Source of the DNA: Arthrobacter globiformis
GTDB taxonomy: Bacteria; Actinomycetota; Actinomycetes; Actinomycetales; Micrococcaceae
Direction: 5' to 3'
NCBI RefSeq assembly: GCF_030815865.1
Contig: NZ_JAUSXI010000001.1
Span: 3,348,001-3,412,000, forward strand
Length of the DNA: 64,000 nucleotides
The notes under the pieces are model-generated. The model saw only the letters and a list, made by a program, of their open reading frames with translations. It made no database searches and was not told the DNA's origin. Below are positions 45,490 through 53,146 of this stretch, piece after piece; the stretch's first letter is position 1; each line of letters begins with the position of its first letter. A program made the position numbers and the translations under genes.

Positions 45490-45509
45490 GCGCCCCGGCC
45501 ATCAGGCGC
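45490..45509 (-). terminator. Minus-strand hairpin with T6 tract upstream of amt
   Basis: GCGCC and GGCGC pair, and on the minus strand the stem is followed by TTTTTT (complement of 45484-45489). Orientation means it would stop leftward transcription arising between here and amt. The rest of 45296-45511 shows nothing else recognisable. Confidence 0.4.
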
Positions 45510-45511
45510 CG

Positions 45512-45580
45512 TTAACAAATTCGAAACACGGCAGTCACGCGGGCTTTACGTAGACGCGATTTTTGAAACCCGTGTGTAAC
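45512..45580 (+). promoter_or_regulatory. Candidate GlnR-binding sites upstream of amt
   Basis: TTAAC-n6-GAAAC-n6-GTCAC-n6-TTTAC at 45512-45549 follows the actinobacterial pattern gTnAC-n6-GaAAC repeated, with the two central elements perfect. A second pair, GAAAC-n6-GTAAC, is at 45565-45580. Position directly before an ammonium transporter supports nitrogen control. Confidence 0.6.
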
Positions 45581-45687
45581 TTGCCACGCCCAGACCCGAA
45601 ACATAAGTCCACGAATATCAATGAGGGGCGTGGCGCCGGCATCAGCGGTCCGCGGAAGGAATGAGTTTCCTGGGAAGGGAAAGCGCG

Positions 45688-47058
45688 TTGGAAATCACTG
45701 CGGCAAACGTTTGGATGATGGTGTCGGCGGCACTGGTGCTGCTCATGACCCCGGCACTGGGCCTCTTCTATGGCGGCATGACCCGCGCCAAGGCCTCCCT
45801 CAACATGATCATGATGAGCTTTGTGTCCGCCGGCATCGTGGGCGTCGTCTGGGTGCTGTGGGGCTACTCCATGAGCACCGGCGAAGGCGTCCTGGGCCTG
45901 TTCGGCAACCCGTTCGCCAGCTTCGGTCTGAACGGCCTCATGGGCACTCCCGACCTCATCAAGGCCGGCTTCGCCGGAACCTTCGCGATCCTCACCGTGG
46001 CCCTGATCAGTGGCGCGATCGCCGACCGCGCCAAGTTCACCGCCTGGGTTCTGTTCGTGCCGCTCTGGATCACGGCCGTGTACTGCCCGCTCGCCTTCAT
46101 GATCTGGGGCGGCGGCCTCATGAGCCAGGGCGGAGCAGTGACCGCCATCTTTGGCCAGGTCATCGACTTCGCCGGCGGCGCCGTCGTCGAAATCAGTTCC
46201 GGCGTTGCCGCCCTCGTACTGGCACTGATCGTCGGCAAGCGCCACGGTTTCGGAAAGGACCCGGGGCACCGCCCGCACAACGTCCCGTTCATCATGCTCG
46301 GCGCCGGCCTCCTCTGGTTCGGCTGGTTCGGCTTCAATGCCGGCGCCGCCACCACGGCAGAACAGGCCGGACTGATCTGGGTCAACACCCTGGTTACGCC
46401 GTGTGCCGCCATGCTGAGCTGGCTCCTCACGGAGAAGGTCCGCCACGGCCACCCCACCTCCCTGGGCGCAGCGTCCGGCGCCGTCGCCGGGCTCGTGGCC
46501 ATCACGCCGTCGTGCGCCAACATCAGCCCAGTGGCCGCCATCGGCCTGGGCCTCGTTTCGGGCGTGGCGTCAGCACTCTTCGTCGAACTGAAGTTCAAGT
46601 ACGGCTTCGACGATTCCCTGGACGTCGTCGGCGTGCACCTGGGCTCCGGCCTGGTCGGGACCCTCGCCCTCGGTTTCATCGCCCTCCCCGTCAACGGCGA
46701 AGGCGGCGGCCTCTTCTACGGCGGCGGCGTCCAGCAGCTCATCGCCCAGACCGTTGCCGTACTCATCACGCTCGCGCTCTCCGGCCTGATGACCGCAATC
46801 ATCGGCATCGCGATCCACAAGACCATCGGCTTCCGCGTCAGCCATGAGGCCGAAGTTGCCGGCGTCGACCGCTCCGAGCACGCCGAGAGCGCCTACGAAT
46901 TCGGCAGCATGGGGCACAGCCAGTTCCACCCGCTCCGCCAGCACATCGCCGTGGCTCCGGCCGTTCACCCGGCAGGCACGCCGGGTAACCCGGCGGCGGG
47001 AGATGCCGGCTCCAGCGAGGCGGCAGAGGAACTGCAGCCCGCACCGGCTTCCGTCTAG
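45688..47058 (+). CDS. amt: Ammonium transporter (Amt/Mep/Rh family)
   Basis: Trimeric membrane channel for ammonium uptake. 456 residues, eleven expected helices, with FYGGMTRAKASLN, the ammonium-site GGAVVEISSGVAALV and GVHLGSGLVGT. Position 168 is Glu (GAA at 46189) where most bacterial members have the first twin-His residue; the second His in GVHLGSG is kept. TTG at 45688 has GGGAAGGG at 8 bases and fits the family start; ATG at 45661 would add 9 residues. The tail after TM11 is long, with a His-containing region. No glnK follows. Confidence 0.9.
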   Translation: MEITAANVWMMVSAALVLLMTPALGLFYGGMTRAKASLNMIMMSFVSAGIVGVVWVLWGYSMSTGEGVLGLFGNPFASFGLNGLMGTPDLIKAGFAGTFAILTVALISGAIADRAKFTAWVLFVPLWITAVYCPLAFMIWGGGLMSQGGAVTAIFGQVIDFAGGAVVEISSGVAALVLALIVGKRHGFGKDPGHRPHNVPFIMLGAGLLWFGWFGFNAGAATTAEQAGLIWVNTLVTPCAAMLSWLLTEKVRHGHPTSLGAASGAVAGLVAITPSCANISPVAAIGLGLVSGVASALFVELKFKYGFDDSLDVVGVHLGSGLVGTLALGFIALPVNGEGGGLFYGGGVQQLIAQTVAVLITLALSGLMTAIIGIAIHKTIGFRVSHEAEVAGVDRSEHAESAYEFGSMGHSQFHPLRQHIAVAPAVHPAGTPGNPAAGDAGSSEAAEELQPAPASV

Positions 47059-47085
47059 CATTCCCGCGTCCGCAGGATCTGGGTC

Positions 47086-47742
47086 CTAGCGGCGGAAGGA
47101 GAACCGGAGCTCCGGTCTTCGCTCCGCTACGGCGTCCAGCACGGCTTCAACGGCCTCCTGGTCTGGGCTGCTGCCCGGCGTCGTCATCGCCGGCAGTACG
47201 TCCGCGGCGATCCTGGCGCGGCGGACGAAGCCGTCCCAGTCACCGCCACCCGATCGAAGTGCCCGCAGGGACGCCATCAACGACGCGCGGCGGAGCCAGA
47301 CGTCCGGGTCACCCGCCCACCTGTCCAGCACCGCGTCGGCACGCACGCGAGCCTGGCCCCCGAGCCTCTCCACCAGCGGACCAACGACGTCGACGGCGAG
47401 AGGGTCGACGAGCGTCGGCATGTGCGCGTCCCGCATGAAGCCCTCCATGCGCGTCAGGTCAGAGTTGGTCAGCAACTCCAGCTTGGACTGCAGGAGGACG
47501 ACGGCGGCCAGGCGCCGCTCGTAAACAGGCACCTCCCACAGTTCGGAACTCAGGGAGGTGATCTCATCGTGGGTCAGTCCGGCATGGCGGCGAAGGGCAT
47601 CACGGACCGTTCCGCGCACCGCGCCCACCGACGCGCCGTAGTACTGCATCCCGCTGCCGAACCGGTGGCGCATTTCCTCGGCCCGGTACCACGAAGCCTC
47701 GCGCTGTAGGGTGTCATCCACGAACTCGCCGGCAGCAGTCAC
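47086..47742 (-). CDS. DNA alkylation repair protein, AlkD-like
   Basis: 218 residues of HEAT-like helices: SWYRAEEMRHRFGSGMQYYG, LWEVPVYERRLAAVVLLQ, WAGDPDVWLRRASLMASL. These fit the AlkD family, which excises positively charged alkylated bases without base flipping. GTG at 47742 is chosen over TTG at 47778. It converges on amt with 27 bp between. Confidence 0.82.
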   Translation of the reverse strand: MTAAGEFVDDTLQREASWYRAEEMRHRFGSGMQYYGASVGAVRGTVRDALRRHAGLTHDEITSLSSELWEVPVYERRLAAVVLLQSKLELLTNSDLTRMEGFMRDAHMPTLVDPLAVDVVGPLVERLGGQARVRADAVLDRWAGDPDVWLRRASLMASLRALRSGGGDWDGFVRRARIAADVLPAMTTPGSSPDQEAVEAVLDAVAERRPELRFSFRR

Positions 47743-47925
47743 CCGCTCATTCTTTCCGCCGGGCGCCGGGCAGTCCAACTCCTGTCTCCTGGCCCCGGCC
47801 CCTCGTTAGCGACGACGCGGTGACGCTCTGTTTCCGGCCCCCGTCATAAAAGTGTTCCCGCAGGTCAGTTCGGGGAAACGGTTGCATGGTCCGTCTGCGG
47901 CCTTCCCCGCGCTTTGCGGGCCTTG

Positions 47926-47942
47926 GTAACGATCAAGTAACG
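47926..47942 (+). promoter_or_regulatory. Direct repeat GTAACG-N5-GTAACG before the GH16 gene
   Basis: Two exact hexamers 11 bp apart, one helical turn, about 190 bp upstream of the glycosidase. The pattern resembles MtrA boxes in actinobacteria, which often control cell-wall hydrolases, and also GlnR half-sites. The rest of 47743-48130 is GC-rich leader with small hairpins and no coding evidence. Confidence 0.4.
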
Positions 47943-48130
47943 TTGAGGCCTGTTCCGCAAGGGACGGCCCCATTGGGGCCCCGGAGGCCCCCGCTGGACT
48001 CCGGAAGCGCAGAGCGGCAATTCGGCTGCTCCGGCCCCGACGACCGGGGCCCAGAATCGCTTCGTGCTTTTCTTTACCACCTAGATTGTGGCTGCCTTCT
48101 GCGCGGCAGCCGTGTGCCCGGAGGGGTCTT

Positions 48131-49282
48131 TTGCTTAAGAAGAACATAGCCATTGCCATTAGCATCGGCGCACTTTCGCTGACCGGATGCGGCCTCGCTC
48201 CCTCCGCGGAACAGGCTGCCGGTCAGGCTGCCGCCGCCGCTGGAACGGCTTCCACGAGCCAGGCCTCTGAGTCGGCTTCCGCCAAGACCGTGTCGGCTCA
48301 CGCCGCCAAGGCTCCCGCTGCGAAGGCTGCCGCGGCGAAGACTGCGGCCACCAAGGCTGCTGCATCCAGGGCTGCTGCGTCCAGGGCAGCAGCGGCGAAG
48401 GCCGCCGTCGCAAAGGCAGCGGCAGCCAAGACGGCGGCAGCGGCGAAGACGGCAACCGCCGCTGTGCCGGCAGCCGTTGCTGCTGCCGCTCCCGCAAAGG
48501 CGGCACCCGCCGCCGCCGCTCCTGCCGTCGCTTCTACCGGCACAACCGCGCCCGCCATAGCCGCTGCGCCGAAGGCGCCCGCAGCTCCCGCCCAGCCTGC
48601 TCCGGCCGCTGTCACTCCGGCAGCCACCACGCCGGGAAGCGGCACGCAGGCCGCCAGCGCGCTCGGGTGGGGTTCGGTTGTGGCCGGCGACGAATTCAAT
48701 TACACGGGCACCCCGGACCGCACCAAGTGGAGCGTGTACAACAGCCCCGGACATGCAGGCAACGGTATCCGCAGCCCCAAGGCGTGGTCGGTGGCCAACG
48801 GCGCGGCAACTGTCAGCGGAGATTCGGCCGGTACCACCGGCGGCATGTCGGCAAAGTTTGCCAACCAGAAGTACGGCCGCTGGGAGACCCGCATGAAGAC
48901 GAACCGGCGGGATTCCGAATACCACCCCGTCCTCATTCTCAATCCGGTCAGCAAGTCGTCGACCTGTGACGAGGTTGATTACGCCGAGAGCACCTCCGAT
49001 ACGACCCTGGTGAAGTTCTTCCTGCACTATGCGTGCAGCGGCACTAAGCAGACCTACTCTGCCAAGGCGGTTGATACCACCCAATGGCACAACTACGCCG
49101 TGGAGTGGACTGCGGCTGGCATCACAGGCTACATCGACGGTGTCAAGACCTTCACCGACACCACCCCGTCCCACCAGCCCTCCGGCAGCGTGCACCAGAC
49201 GCTGCAGCTCGACTGGTTCCCTGACGGTTCCAGCACCACGCCTTCCCAGATGCAGGTCGACTGGGTGCGCGTCTACAAGTAG
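48131..49282 (+). CDS. Glycoside hydrolase family 16 lipoprotein with Ala/Lys-rich linker
   Basis: 383 residues. A signal peptide with lipobox LTGC is followed by ~140 residues of low complexity, first Ala/Lys repeats (KAAAAKTAATKAAASRAAAS style), then Ala/Pro. The C-terminal GH16 domain has WGSVVAGDEFNYTGTPDRTKW, YGRWETRMK and the catalytic CDEVDYAES (ExDxxE). It probably cleaves beta-glucans at the cell surface; the lysine-rich arm may bind anionic wall polymers. TTG at 48131 has GAGGGG upstream. Confidence 0.87.
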   Translation: MLKKNIAIAISIGALSLTGCGLAPSAEQAAGQAAAAAGTASTSQASESASAKTVSAHAAKAPAAKAAAAKTAATKAAASRAAASRAAAAKAAVAKAAAAKTAAAAKTATAAVPAAVAAAAPAKAAPAAAAPAVASTGTTAPAIAAAPKAPAAPAQPAPAAVTPAATTPGSGTQAASALGWGSVVAGDEFNYTGTPDRTKWSVYNSPGHAGNGIRSPKAWSVANGAATVSGDSAGTTGGMSAKFANQKYGRWETRMKTNRRDSEYHPVLILNPVSKSSTCDEVDYAESTSDTTLVKFFLHYACSGTKQTYSAKAVDTTQWHNYAVEWTAAGITGYIDGVKTFTDTTPSHQPSGSVHQTLQLDWFPDGSSTTPSQMQVDWVRVYK

Positions 49283-49304
49283 ATAAACCTCAGAAGTCGA
49301 TATT

Positions 49305-49347
49305 GAGCACCGAGGGTGTCCGCATTGAGCGGGCACCCTCGGTGCTC
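49305..49347 (+). terminator. 14-bp perfect stem-loop after the GH16 gene
   Basis: GAGCACCGAGGGTG, 15 bases, CACCCTCGGTGCTC, 22 bp past the stop. Strong intrinsic-type hairpin. Confidence 0.8.
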
Positions 49348-49400
49348 ACTTGGCCTTGCTGCCGTTCAGGCCTTGGGACGCAAGGGACCCGGAACCGTAT

Positions 49401-49655
49401 TCAGACCGACGCCGGATAGCTGGCGAGGATGTAATCCGCAGCTGCCGGCCCTTTCATGCGAAGGCCGTTCGGTTCGGGGATAAGGCGCCCTTGCATGCCC
49501 TCCCAAAAGGTCTCCTCCCCGTGTGGCACGGTGCCGGTGACATGACACCAACTGGTGTACAAGCCGTAAAGGGGGTCTGGCCGGAGGGTGAATCCGGAGC
49601 CGTCGTCGGAGGTCGTGGCCTCCATGAGGAACTGGTCAAACTGTTTATCAGCCAC
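49401..49655 (-). CDS. Hypothetical small protein
   Basis: 84 residues if started at GTG 49655 (VADKQFDQFLMEATTSDD), with TLRPDPLYGLYTSWCHVTG and a tail LKGPAAADYILA-like (MKGPAAADYILASYP). Composition looks like a real soluble protein; no family recognised. Longer in-frame start at 49682. A 16-bp tandem duplication (49807-49836) lies in the gap to the right, otherwise featureless to 49887. Confidence 0.5.
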   Translation of the reverse strand: MADKQFDQFLMEATTSDDGSGFTLRPDPLYGLYTSWCHVTGTVPHGEETFWEGMQGRLIPEPNGLRMKGPAAADYILASYPASV

Positions 49656-49887
49656 AGGTAGGCTCTTTTCGCACGCGTGCATGGCACCGCCGTTCGGCTA
49701 CAGCGGCTACATTTCGGGGCCAGCACGGGGCACCAGAAACGGATGGTTCAATCTGTATTCGTTGCCGCATTCCCGGTGGATGGGTGGAAGGCCGCCAAAT
49801 ATTAACGCCTGCGAGCGCGGATGCCTGCGAGCGCGGCCGTTCCCCGACCCGCCTGCTGACTGCCGTGCCTGTGAGACACTCGGTGTC

Positions 49888-50781
49888 ATGCGCGAACTCG
49901 TCGTCCTTGGAACCGCATCGCAGGTCCCGACGCGGACGCGCAACCACAACGGATACCTGCTGCGGTGGGACGGCGAAGGCCTCCTCTTCGATCCCGGCGA
50001 GGGCACGCAGCGGCAGATGATCCATGCAGGTGTTTCCGCCAACCAGATCACCCGCATCTGCCTGACCCATGTTCACGGTGACCATTGCTACGGGCTTCCC
50101 GGCGTGCTGTCCCGCATGGCCCTGGACGGCGTGAAGCACCCGGTGCACCTGCACTATCCCGCGTCCGGAGAGGACGTGGTCCGGGCGCTTGTCTCGGTGG
50201 CCTCGCCCGGGATCGACCTTCGCCTGCAGCCGCACTCGGCTGCCGGTGAAATCGCCCCGGGGCTGGAAGTGCGGCCCTTGCGGCACCGCGTTGAAACCTA
50301 TGGCTACCGGCTGACCGAGCCGGATGGCAGGACCATGCTGCCGGAGCGGCTGGCGGCAGCGGGCATTACGGGCCCGGACGCGGGCCGTCTGCAGCGGGAA
50401 GGAGTCCTGCGGGGTGTGCGGCTGGAAGACGTCAGCATCCCCCGCGCCGGCCAGGGCTTCGCCTTTGTCATGGACACTGCCCCGTGTGAGGGCGCCGAAG
50501 GGCTCGCCGACGGCGTCGACCTCCTTGTCACGGAGTCCACATTCAGCGACGACGACGCCGCTCTGGCCGCGCAGTATGCGCACCTCACGGCTGGGCAGGC
50601 CGGGGATCTGGCCGCCAACGGCGGCGCCGGAACCCTGGTCCTCACCCATTTCTCGTCCCGGTACGGCGACGTGGATATCCTCGCCGAGCAGGCGCGGGCC
50701 CGGTCGGGAGGGACCGCCGTCGTACCTGCCAATGATCTGGACCGGTTCAGCCTCCCGAAGCGGCAGCGGCCGCCATACTGA
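49888..50781 (+). CDS. Ribonuclease Z-like metallo-beta-lactamase-fold hydrolase
   Basis: 297 residues with the start LVVLGTASQVPTRTRNHNG, the zinc site LTHVHGDHCYG, RPLRHRVETYGYRL and LVLTHFSSRYGD. These fit RNase Z, the tRNA 3'-end endonuclease, though other phosphodiesterases share the fold. No clear ribosome site before ATG 49888. Confidence 0.85.
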   Translation: MRELVVLGTASQVPTRTRNHNGYLLRWDGEGLLFDPGEGTQRQMIHAGVSANQITRICLTHVHGDHCYGLPGVLSRMALDGVKHPVHLHYPASGEDVVRALVSVASPGIDLRLQPHSAAGEIAPGLEVRPLRHRVETYGYRLTEPDGRTMLPERLAAAGITGPDAGRLQREGVLRGVRLEDVSIPRAGQGFAFVMDTAPCEGAEGLADGVDLLVTESTFSDDDAALAAQYAHLTAGQAGDLAANGGAGTLVLTHFSSRYGDVDILAEQARARSGGTAVVPANDLDRFSLPKRQRPPY

Positions 50782-50811
50782 CCGGCGGCCAGGGGAAGCC
50801 CGCAGAAAAAG

Positions 50812-50826
50812 TAGAATTAACCAGAC
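50812..50826 (+). promoter_or_regulatory. Candidate -10 for a near-leaderless rlmC transcript
   Basis: TAGAAT at 50812-50817 matches five of six -10 bases and ends 9 bases before ATG 50827; no Shine-Dalgarno sequence is present. Confidence 0.4.
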
Positions 50827-51951
50827 ATGCAATGTTCCTACTTCGATGCCGCCCGCTGCCTCTCCTGCACCCATATGGGCAAGCCCTACGACGAGCAGCT
50901 GGCCGGCAAGCAACTGCACTGCCAGACACTCCTCTCCGGCCACACGTCCGCAGAGTGGCTGCCGCCTGTCGCGAGCCGCGAGTCCGGCTTCCGCAACAAG
51001 GCCAAGATGGTGGTGGGCGGAACCGCCAAGAACCCCACCATCGGGATCCTTGACGCCGAAGGCCGAGGCGTGGACCTGCGCGAGTGCGGCGTCTGCTCGC
51101 CCGGCCTACTCGCCTGCTTCCCTGTCCTGGCGGCCTTCATCAGCCGGGCCCACTTGACGCCCTACGATGTCCCACGGCGCAGCGGCGAGCTCAAGCACCT
51201 GATCATCACCGAGTCCCCGGACGGCGAGATCATGCTGCGCATGGTCCTGCGTTCGGAAAAGCTGGTGCCGCGCATCCGGGAGCACCTCCCCACCCTCCTG
51301 GCCTCCCTACCGCAGGTGAAGGTTGTCTCCGTCAACCTGCACCCGGAACACAAGGCGGTCCTGGAAGGCGACCGCGAGATCCTGCTCACCGAGCAGTCCA
51401 CGCTGCGCATGCGTGTCAACGACCTCGACCTCCACCTCCGGCCGCAAAGTTTCTTTCAGACGAACAGCGACATGGCGGCGGCCCTGTACCGGCAGGGGCG
51501 CGAATGGGTCAACGAACTGGCACCGTCGTCAGTCTGGGACCTGTACTGCGGCGTGGGCGGCTTTGCCCTGCACTGCGCTGACCCCTCCCGCGAGGTCACC
51601 GGGATCGAAACCAGCCGCGAAGCCATTGTGTCGGCCAAGCTCAGCAGCGACGAGGCAGGGCTGGAGCACATGAATTTCCAGGCGGGCGATGCCACAGCCT
51701 TTGCCGTCGCCGCGGCCCGGGCACCCGAACTGGTTATCGTCAATCCGCCACGGCGCGGCATCGGCAATGAACTGTGCGGCTGGCTGGAATCGTCTTCCGT
51801 TAAGCACGTGGTCTACTCCAGCTGCAATGCGCAGTCACTGGCCCGCGACCTGGCGGCACTCCCCTCGTTCACCGCACGACGGGCCAGAGTTTTGGACATG
51901 TTCCCGCAAACCACGCACTACGAAGTGATGGTGCTGCTCGAGCGGGCCTAG
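50827..51951 (+). CDS. rlmC: 23S rRNA (uracil-C5) methyltransferase RlmC-type
   Basis: SAM-dependent enzyme methylating a uridine of 23S rRNA (U747 in E. coli RlmC). 374 residues; Cys3, Cys11, Cys14 and Cys87 match the [4Fe-4S] cluster ligands of RlmC. SAM motif DLYCGVGGFALHC, VNPPRRGIG and the catalytic cysteine in YSSCNAQSLARDL are present. There is no TRAM domain. Confidence 0.9.
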   Translation: MQCSYFDAARCLSCTHMGKPYDEQLAGKQLHCQTLLSGHTSAEWLPPVASRESGFRNKAKMVVGGTAKNPTIGILDAEGRGVDLRECGVCSPGLLACFPVLAAFISRAHLTPYDVPRRSGELKHLIITESPDGEIMLRMVLRSEKLVPRIREHLPTLLASLPQVKVVSVNLHPEHKAVLEGDREILLTEQSTLRMRVNDLDLHLRPQSFFQTNSDMAAALYRQGREWVNELAPSSVWDLYCGVGGFALHCADPSREVTGIETSREAIVSAKLSSDEAGLEHMNFQAGDATAFAVAAARAPELVIVNPPRRGIGNELCGWLESSSVKHVVYSSCNAQSLARDLAALPSFTARRARVLDMFPQTTHYEVMVLLERA

Positions 51952-52093
51952 CCGACCTACATTCTTGATCCGAACATCGGCAAAAGTTTCTCCTGTCTTG
52001 AGGTCCCCGCGGGAAAGTGACCGGTAAGCCGCGCGGCAAGGTCGCGGCAAGAACTGATGGGCTCAGCATGCGACGGACAGCAGGCGGTGCGAA

Positions 52094-52462
52094 GTGACCG
52101 GCACAGAAGACATCCCCGTCCTGGACGCCGGTCCGCTGCAGGTCCTTGCCGCCGAGGTGGGTCCGGCTTTCGCAGAGGCCTTTATCGATGACTACCTGCA
52201 GATGTTGCCCGACCGGGCGTCGAAGATCCTCCGCGCCCTGGCCGGCGGCGACGCGCGGATGGCGGCTGACGCCGTCGTCAGCCTGAGGGCGACGTCCGCC
52301 ATGGCGGGAGCCCTGCGGCTGGAGCGCTGCTGCAAGGAACTGGAATCGCGCATCCGGCGCGGGCAGCGGCTGGAGCCCGACGCGGTCAGGGCAGTGCTGT
52401 ACGCAAACATCAGGCTGCTGGTGCGGGAAGCCGGACGCCAGGGCCACCTCCCCCGGACGTAG
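52094..52462 (+). CDS. HPt-like four-helix protein lacking the phosphoacceptor His
   Basis: 122 residues. FIDDYLQMLPDRASKILRAL, then AADAVVSLRATSAMAGALRL and CCKELESRI follow the layout of histidine phosphotransfer domains, but where the motif usually reads AHSLKGSS the protein has VVSLRATS, so His is replaced by Val. No histidine occurs in that helix. GTG at 52094 with GGCGG upstream. It may bind a response regulator without phosphotransfer, or be unrelated. Confidence 0.65.
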   Translation: MTGTEDIPVLDAGPLQVLAAEVGPAFAEAFIDDYLQMLPDRASKILRALAGGDARMAADAVVSLRATSAMAGALRLERCCKELESRIRRGQRLEPDAVRAVLYANIRLLVREAGRQGHLPRT

Positions 52463-52524
52463 AATCGTCGGACAAGATCGCCTGAAGAGCAGCCGAAGGC
52501 TGAACCGTTTACAGGAGGATTCAC

Positions 52525-53109
52525 ATGAGCCGCACGATCAGCCCAGCCGCCGCCACTGCTGCACAGACCATTTTCCGCGTGGGCCTGGGCAGCGTCCTTA
52601 TTGCCCACGGCACCCAGAAGCTCTTCGGCTGGTTCGGCGGCGGCGGGATCGAGGGCACCAGCAAGGGCATGCACGCCATGGGGTTCCGGCCGGCGAAGCC
52701 CAGCGCGGTCCTGGCCGGCCTCGGCGAAGCGGGTTCCGGGCTGGCACTCGCGCTGGGCCTCGGCACTCCGGCTGCCGGGGCGGCTGCTGCCACCACCATG
52801 GGCGTTGCGGCCAGCGTGCACGCCCCCAACGGCTTCTTCGCCACCGAAGGCGGCCTGGAATACCCGGCCGTCCTGGGACTTGCGGCAGCATCCTTCACGA
52901 TTGGCGGGCCGGGCAGCGTCTCCCTCGACTCCGTCACCGGCCACGTCCTGGACCGCCCGTGGATGCGGGCCGTAGCCCTGGCCGTCATTCCGGCGGCCAT
53001 CGCGATCCAGGTCTACCGCCGCCAGAAGGCCCTGGCCCACGACGCCTCCGGCCCGGACGCCGAAAACCCCGCGGGCCAGGACACCGCCAGCCAGGACGCC
53101 GCGAGCTAA
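52525..53109 (+). CDS. DoxX family membrane protein
   Basis: 194 residues, four helices, with RVGLGSVLIAHGTQKLFGWF and GEAGSGLALALGLGT, typical of DoxX. Possibly involved in redox or envelope stress, as in mycobacterial relatives. The tail is hydrophilic with AGQDTASQDAAS. ATG at 52525 follows AGGAGG. A 15-bp tandem repeat runs across the stop. Confidence 0.88.
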   Translation: MSRTISPAAATAAQTIFRVGLGSVLIAHGTQKLFGWFGGGGIEGTSKGMHAMGFRPAKPSAVLAGLGEAGSGLALALGLGTPAAGAAAATTMGVAASVHAPNGFFATEGGLEYPAVLGLAAASFTIGGPGSVSLDSVTGHVLDRPWMRAVALAVIPAAIAIQVYRRQKALAHDASGPDAENPAGQDTASQDAAS

Positions 53110-53145
53110 GGCACCGCGAGCTAAGGCACCGCGGGTTAGGCAGCC
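53101..53145. repeat. Three tandem 15-bp copies spanning the doxX-like stop
   Basis: GCGAGCTAAGGCACC occurs twice exactly (53101-53115, 53116-53130) and once degenerate (53131-53145). The first copy supplies the final codons and TAA; the second repeats an identical in-phase stop. Confidence 0.8.
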
Positions 53146-53146
53146 A

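Noticed and set aside
47779..48130. c-di-AMP (ydaO-type) riboswitch before the GH16 gene
   Set aside because: The leader is long and GC-rich and such riboswitches precede wall hydrolases, but the conserved core (CCGAACCCGACAGCTAA-like) is absent.
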